Shown here: positions 59,819-64,000 of the stretch, piece by piece
How positions within the stretch are numbered: the first letter of the stretch is position 1
Layout of the letters: the number at the start of each line of letters is the position of its first letter
Source of the DNA: Nocardioides perillae
GTDB lineage: Bacteria; Actinomycetota; Actinomycetes; Propionibacteriales; Nocardioidaceae
NCBI RefSeq assembly: GCF_013409425.1
Contig: NZ_JACCAC010000001.1
Span: 2,914,001 to 2,978,000 of the forward strand
Length of the DNA: 64,000 nt
Direction of reading: 5' to 3'
Program-made: the position numbers and the translations under genes
The notes under the pieces: generated by a model
Told to the model about the DNA's origin: nothing
What the model saw: only the letters and a program-made list of their open reading frames with translations
Databases searched by the model: none

Positions 59819-61405
59819 TCAGACCAGGTCGACGGCGCGGACCGTGTCGGCCTCGATGGTCGTCTCGATGTCGGCGAGGGTCTCGGCCGGGATCGCGGTG
59901 TCCACCGACAGCGCGACGAGGGCGTTGCCGCCCTTGGCGTTGCGCGCCACCTGCATGCCCGCGATGTTGACGCCCGCGTCGCCCAGCACCCGGCCGACGA
60001 CGCCGATGATCCCGGGGCGGTCGGCGTAGGAGAAGAACGCCAGGTGCTCGGTCGGCTCGATGTCGAGGTCGAAGCCGTTGACCTCGACGAGGCGCTCGCG
60101 CTGCTGGATGCCCACGAGGGTGCCGGAGACGGAGACCTGGGCCCCGTCGGCCAGCGTGCCGCGCAGCGTGATGAGGTTGCGGTGGTCGGGGCTGTCGGCC
60201 TCGGTCACCAGGCGCACCTCGGTGCCGCGCTCGGCGGCGAGCAGCGGGGCGTTGACGTAGGACACCTGCTCGGTGACGACGTCGGAGAAGACGCCCTTGA
60301 GGGCGGCCAGCTCGAGCACCTTGACGTCGTGCTCGGTGATCTCGCCGCGCACCTCGACGTCGAGGCTCTGGGCCACCTCGCCGGCCAGGGCGGTGAAGAC
60401 GCGGCCCAGCTTCTCGGTGAGCGGGATGCCGGGACGCACGTCCTCGGCGATGACGCCGCCCTGCACGTTGACCGCGTCGGGCACGAGCTCGCCCGACAGC
60501 GCCAGGCGCACCGACTTCGCCACGGCGATGCCGGCCTTCTCCTGGGCCTCGTCGGTGGAGGCGCCGAGGTGCGGGGTGGCGACGACGTTCTCGAGCTCGA
60601 AGAGCGGGCTGTCGGTGCAGGGCTCCTTGGCGAAGACGTCGAGGCCGGCCGCGGCGACGCGGCCCTCCTTCAGCGCGGAGTAGAGCGCGCCCTCGTCGAC
60701 GATGCCGCCGCGGGCGGCGTTGACCAGCACGAGCGACGGCTTCACCTTGTGCAGCTCGTCGTCGCCGATCAGCCCGAGCGTCTCCGGCGTCTTCGGGAGG
60801 TGGACCGACATGAAGTCGGACTCCGCCAGCAGGGTGTCGAGGTCGACGAGGCGCACGCCCATCTGCGCGGCCCGGCCGGCCTGCACGTAGGGGTCGTAGG
60901 CGATGACCTGCATGCCGAAGGCCGAGAGCCGCTGCGCGACCAGCACGCCGATCCGGCCGAGGCCGACGATGCCGACGGTCTTCTCGTAGAGCTCGGTGCC
61001 GGTGTACTTCGAGCGCTTCCACTCGCCGTCCTTCAGCGCGGCGTGGGCCGGGCTGACGTTGCGGGCGGCGGCGAGCATGAGGGCCACGGCGAGCTCGGCG
61101 GCGGAGACGATGTTGGAGGTCGGCGCGTTGACGACCATGACGCCCGCCTGGGTCGCGGCCTTGACGTCGACGTTGTCGAGGCCGACGCCGGCGCGGGCGA
61201 CCACCTTGAGGCGGTCGGCGGCGGCGAGCGCCTCGGCGTCGACCTTGGTGGCCGAGCGCACCAGCACCGCGTCGACGCCGGCGAGGGCGGGCAGCAGGGC
61301 CGCGCGGTCGGCGCCGTCGCAGTGGCGGATCTCGAAGTCGGGGCCGAGTGCCTCGACGGTGGCGGGGCTGAGCTCTTCGGCGATGAGCACGACAGGCTTG
61401 GTCAC
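59819..61405 (-). CDS. serA: D-3-phosphoglycerate dehydrogenase
   Basis: 528 residues, long (type I) form; first step of serine synthesis. NAD loop VGIVGLGRIGVLVAQRL, catalytic Arg/Glu/His in NAARGGIVDEGALYSAL, DVFAKEPCTDSPLF and VVATPHLGASTDEAQEKA. The intervening ASB domain and a C-terminal ACT domain (FFSYADRPGIIGVVGRVLGD) for serine feedback follow. GTG at 61405 gives VTKPVVLIAEELS, preceded by GAGGACC. Confidence 0.96.
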   Translation of the reverse strand: MTKPVVLIAEELSPATVEALGPDFEIRHCDGADRAALLPALAGVDAVLVRSATKVDAEALAAADRLKVVARAGVGLDNVDVKAATQAGVMVVNAPTSNIVSAAELAVALMLAAARNVSPAHAALKDGEWKRSKYTGTELYEKTVGIVGLGRIGVLVAQRLSAFGMQVIAYDPYVQAGRAAQMGVRLVDLDTLLAESDFMSVHLPKTPETLGLIGDDELHKVKPSLVLVNAARGGIVDEGALYSALKEGRVAAAGLDVFAKEPCTDSPLFELENVVATPHLGASTDEAQEKAGIAVAKSVRLALSGELVPDAVNVQGGVIAEDVRPGIPLTEKLGRVFTALAGEVAQSLDVEVRGEITEHDVKVLELAALKGVFSDVVTEQVSYVNAPLLAAERGTEVRLVTEADSPDHRNLITLRGTLADGAQVSVSGTLVGIQQRERLVEVNGFDLDIEPTEHLAFFSYADRPGIIGVVGRVLGDAGVNIAGMQVARNAKGGNALVALSVDTAIPAETLADIETTIEADTVRAVDLV

Positions 61406-61648
61406 AGCAGGTCCTCGTGGGTTGGGCGCGGGTGTGTGGGGACCGGGGTCTCCGGTCGTGCACGACGCTGTGCCGCCACCCAGCGTACAAGAGGTCGGCC
61501 GACTCGGGCAGCCGACCGAAGACGCGCTCAAGATTTGGGGCGGGAGTCGGCGAACGGCCCACAGCCACCGTACGGTCGTGGTCGGATGTACCCGGCCGCC
61601 GGGGGCGCGGCCGGCGCGCACGCGCGCTCGGGACAGGATTGGGGAACA

Positions 61649-63043
61649 GTGGGTCGACGACGCGCCATCGTGAGGCGCCTGCCGCGGTGGGCAGGACTGA
61701 CTGGCGGAGCCGCCGCCGTGGTGCTCGTGAGCGGCCTCCTGGTCGGCCCGGTCGTGCCGGCACGTGCCGACGAGCCAGGCACACCCACCCCCACCGAGGC
61801 TACCGAGCCGGCGGGACCCACCGAGCCCAGCGAGCCCAGCGAGCCCAGCGAGCCCACCGAACCCAGCGAACCCAGCGAGCCCACCGAGCCGGCCGACTAC
61901 CGCTTCCTGTCATCGCCCGACTTCCTGAACGGCGATGTTGGGGACGTCACCCGGTCCGGGTCATACCGGAACGGGCAGCCCAACTCGATCAACGACGACT
62001 ACCGGGACGCCTTACGCGTCGTGATGGACGTCTTCGCGGCAGAACAACCCGACGACGTCTTCGTGGCCGGGGACCTGGTCGAGGGCCACTGGGGCCTCGA
62101 CAGCTCGGGCACAGGGACCTTCGGCCCCGTCCGGACATACCCGGAGAGGGTGGCGGCGGTACGCCGAGCCGGCCGCCTGTACTTCCGCCAGTGGCGCAGC
62201 CGGTTCTCGGCGCGCGGGCTCGACGTTCACGCTGCGGTGGGTGACCACGAGTTGGGCGACAACCCTTGGGCGCGCTCCGGCGCTCCGTACCCGCGCTTCA
62301 AGCACCGCGCATTCGGGGTCTTCAAGGACGTGTTCGCGGACCACATCGTCGCGCCGCAGGGCTATCGCTCGCGGCCAGCGGGGCCTGCGCATGCGACCGC
62401 GTACGCCGTCCGGCTTCACCGCGAGGTCCTCCTGGTCACCGTCGACGTCTTCCGTCGCACCGACACGGGCGTGGTGTCGCAGCTGGATCCGCGGCAGTTG
62501 GCCTGGCTCGAACGGGTGCTTGCGCGCGCCCAACTCGACGGGGTCGACTGGACCATCGTGCAGGGTCACACTCCCGTACTGGGACCTGTGCGCCAGCGGG
62601 CCTCGTCCGGTCTGTACTACTCCGGCGGCCGAACCTCGCCGTTCTGGCGGACGATGCGCAACCGCGGCGTGGACCTGTACCTCTCCGGGGAGGTCCACGA
62701 GGTGACGGCGATCCGGCGAGACGGGGTGACCCAGGTCAGCCACGGTGGCATCTTCACGTCTGGTGGCACCAACTACCTCCTCGGCGAAGTGCGCGGGGAC
62801 CGGCTTGCGCTCGCCGCCGTAGACCTTGTCGGGAGGTCAGGCGGGCCCGTCGGCCCACAACTGTGGCAGACCGACGCCCGTAAGACGCCCTCGGCTTTCG
62901 TGACCTATGACAGGTCGCCGGTGACCACGGGGACGATGGTGCTCGGCGCTGACCGCACTGTGCGCACGCCGGGGAGCGGCACGTTGGCACCATGGGAGTC
63001 CACGACCGACAAGACGGAACCACCTGCCCGCGCGGCTCGCTAG
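61649..63043 (+). CDS. Secreted calcineurin-like metallophosphoesterase
   Basis: 464 residues. Residues 1-45 form a signal peptide (RRLPRWAGLTGGAAAVVLVS, cleavage near VPARADEP). A linker of Glu-Pro-Ser/Thr repeats (9-bp DNA repeat, about 61809-61893) leads to the phosphoesterase fold: FLSSPDFLNGDVGDV, DDVFVAGDLVEGHWG, AAVGDHELGDNP, TIVQGHTPVLGP and LYLSGEVHEVTAI carry the expected Asp/His metal ligands. Codon use is less GC-rich than in its neighbours. It sits between divergent serA and dsbA, splitting the ilvC-serA order usual in actinomycetes, so it may be acquired. Confidence 0.85.
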   Translation: MGRRRAIVRRLPRWAGLTGGAAAVVLVSGLLVGPVVPARADEPGTPTPTEATEPAGPTEPSEPSEPSEPTEPSEPSEPTEPADYRFLSSPDFLNGDVGDVTRSGSYRNGQPNSINDDYRDALRVVMDVFAAEQPDDVFVAGDLVEGHWGLDSSGTGTFGPVRTYPERVAAVRRAGRLYFRQWRSRFSARGLDVHAAVGDHELGDNPWARSGAPYPRFKHRAFGVFKDVFADHIVAPQGYRSRPAGPAHATAYAVRLHREVLLVTVDVFRRTDTGVVSQLDPRQLAWLERVLARAQLDGVDWTIVQGHTPVLGPVRQRASSGLYYSGGRTSPFWRTMRNRGVDLYLSGEVHEVTAIRRDGVTQVSHGGIFTSGGTNYLLGEVRGDRLALAAVDLVGRSGGPVGPQLWQTDARKTPSAFVTYDRSPVTTGTMVLGADRTVRTPGSGTLAPWESTTDKTEPPARAAR

Positions 63044-63053
63044 CGGTTCCGCG

Positions 63054-63776
63054 TCAGGCGCAGCCGTCGGGCCCGCAGACGGCCCCGTCCTCGTCGGGCC
63101 CGCCGACGCTCTGCAGGGCCGGGTGGGCCTCGTCCCAGGCCCGCTGCAGCACGTCGGCGAAGGTGGCGGTCGGCTGTGCGCCGGGCACGGCGTACTTCCG
63201 GTCGACCACGAAGAACGGCACCCCGGAGGCACCGAAGGCCTGCGCCTGGTCGACGTCGGCCTGCACGTCGTCGGCGTACTCGCGCGAGGCGAGCACCTCG
63301 GCGACCCGCTCGGCGTCGAGCCCCGCCTCGAGGGCGGCCGCGCGGAGCAGGTCGGGGTCGGCGACGTTGCCGCCCTCGACGAAGTAGGCGCGCAGCAGCC
63401 GCTCCTTCAGCGCGTCGACGCGCTGGGGGCTGCCGCCGTGGGCTGGGTCGCCGGCCAGGTGCAGCACGCGGTGGGCGTCGACGGTGCTCACGCGCTGGGC
63501 GATCGCCAGGTTGAACAGCAGGCCCTCCTCGGCGGCGGTGGCCTCCATCTGGTCGACCATCCGCTGCCCGCCCTCCGGGCCACCGCCGTACTTGCGGCCG
63601 AGGTGCTCGGCGACGCTCTCGGTGGGCTGGTCGGGCGCGCCGGGGTCGAGCAGGTAGGAGCGCCAGACGACCTCGACGTCGTCACGGTGCTCGAAGTCGG
63701 CCAGGGCCTTCTCGAAGCGCCGCTTGCCCACGTAGCACCAGGGGCAGGCGACGTCGCTCCAGATCTCGATGCGCAT
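63054..63776 (-). CDS. DsbA-family oxidoreductase (FrnE-like)
   Basis: 240 residues. The thioredoxin-like active site CPWC is at residues 11-14 in IEIWSDVACPWCYVGKRRFE. RSYLLDPGAP, GGGPEGGQRMVDQMEA and SGVPFFVVDRKYAVPGAQP follow the FrnE/polyketide DsbA pattern. No signal peptide, so cytosolic. The C-terminus ends DGAVCGPDGCA with two extra Cys. Downstream of ilvC's terminator. Confidence 0.93.
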   Translation of the reverse strand: MRIEIWSDVACPWCYVGKRRFEKALADFEHRDDVEVVWRSYLLDPGAPDQPTESVAEHLGRKYGGGPEGGQRMVDQMEATAAEEGLLFNLAIAQRVSTVDAHRVLHLAGDPAHGGSPQRVDALKERLLRAYFVEGGNVADPDLLRAAALEAGLDAERVAEVLASREYADDVQADVDQAQAFGASGVPFFVVDRKYAVPGAQPTATFADVLQRAWDEAHPALQSVGGPDEDGAVCGPDGCA

Positions 63777-63789
63777 GGGGGGTCAACGC

Positions 63790-63824
63790 CGAGGCCCGGC
63801 CGGGGTGTTCCCGGCCGGGCCTCG
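63790..63824 (-). terminator. Terminator downstream of ilvC
   Basis: A perfect 15-bp stem (63790-63804 with 63810-63824) and 5-base loop lie 45 bases past the ilvC stop and just before the DsbA-like gene, ending the ilv transcript. Confidence 0.85.
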
Positions 63825-63869
63825 AGCGTGCTCCTGGGTCGCTGCCGCAGCGGTCAGCGGGTGGGCGGC

Positions 63870-64000
63870 TCAGCGGGTCGCGGTGCCCTCGACGTAGTCG
63901 GAGTCGTGGCTCTTGACCCACGCCATGAGCTTGCGCAGCTCGCGACCGGTCTGCTCGATCGGGTGCGCCTCGCCCTTCGCGCGCAGCTCGGTGAACTCCG
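63870..64000 (-). CDS. ilvC: Ketol-acid reductoisomerase IlvC, C-terminal fragment at window edge
   Basis: The last 43 residues only: ELRAKGEAHPIEQTGRELRK, LMAWVKSHDSDYVEGTATR. The HPIEQTGRELRKLM motif is the conserved C-terminal end of class I ketol-acid reductoisomerase, which makes dihydroxy acids for Val and Ile. The gene continues beyond the right edge. Confidence 0.9.
   Translation of the reverse strand, partial: EFTELRAKGEAHPIEQTGRELRKLMAWVKSHDSDYVEGTATR

Overview
The window is very GC-rich, uses many GTG starts, and carries actinobacterial hallmarks: HU with a long Lys-rich tail, NdgR next to leuCD, a GlnR-type box before amtB, a fused Ada-AlkA protein, and a 13E12/DUF222 HNH gene. 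It most resembles a chromosomal segment of a Nocardioides-like actinomycete (Propionibacteriales). That placement is inferred from gene content and protein style, not from a database search.

Layout. 1-2.1 kb: glnD (cut by the window edge) and glnK, followed by amtB to 3.4 kb; together these form the ammonium uptake and PII signalling cluster. 3.6-9.2 kb: ftsY, a small membrane protein, a thioesterase and smc. 9.2-13.7 kb: an aminotransferase and a glycolate-oxidase-like protein (a plausible glyoxylate pair), a secreted LVIVD-type protein and a small coiled-coil protein, placed between smc and mutM. 13.7-21.5 kb: mutM, rnc, rpmF, yceD, coaD, rsmD, recG and fakA, all on the minus strand. 21.7-28.7 kb: rpmB, thiL, an Lrp-like stand-alone effector domain, a DUF3515 lipoprotein, ddl, a Cys/Met PLP enzyme, gpsA, plsC and cofC. 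28.8-32.8 kb: HU, leuD, leuC and divergent ndgR. 32.8-38.7 kb: ogt and ada-alkA, tRNA-Glu(CTC), tRNA-Gln(CTG), a CPBP protease, gltX and an FAH-family enzyme.

38.7-42.7 kb is the most unusual part. A conserved gene has had its 3' end replaced by lower-GC DNA, with the displaced original 3' end left 606 bp downstream. Next comes a 13E12-type HNH endonuclease gene enclosed by two inverted arrays of the same 26-bp tandem repeat. Beyond that lies a small gene under a LexA-like box.

42.7-48.7 kb: TetR plus a bioY-bioM-bioN biotin ECF transporter, an amidase, an FMN reductase with its own TetR and a 20-bp perfect palindrome, and a NUDIX-like protein. 48.8-64 kb: branched-chain amino acid and serine genes (cimA, ilvE, leuB, serA, the end of ilvC) with a Ser/Thr kinase. 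leuB is preceded by a 14-residue Leu/Val/Ile-rich leader peptide with mutually exclusive hairpins, a classical attenuator layout. Between leuB, serA and ilvC sit a DMT-type transporter, a methyltransferase, a MocR/YczE pair, a thioesterase, a secreted metallophosphoesterase and a DsbA-like oxidoreductase.

The core genes form two linked themes. One is nitrogen, translation and cell-envelope housekeeping. The other is branched-chain amino acid synthesis (leuCD/ndgR, cimA, ilvE, leuB, serA, ilvC), interrupted by the 38.7-48.7 kb accessory block. Very long open frames opposite real genes (for example opposite smc and recG) are GC-driven shadows and are not annotated.
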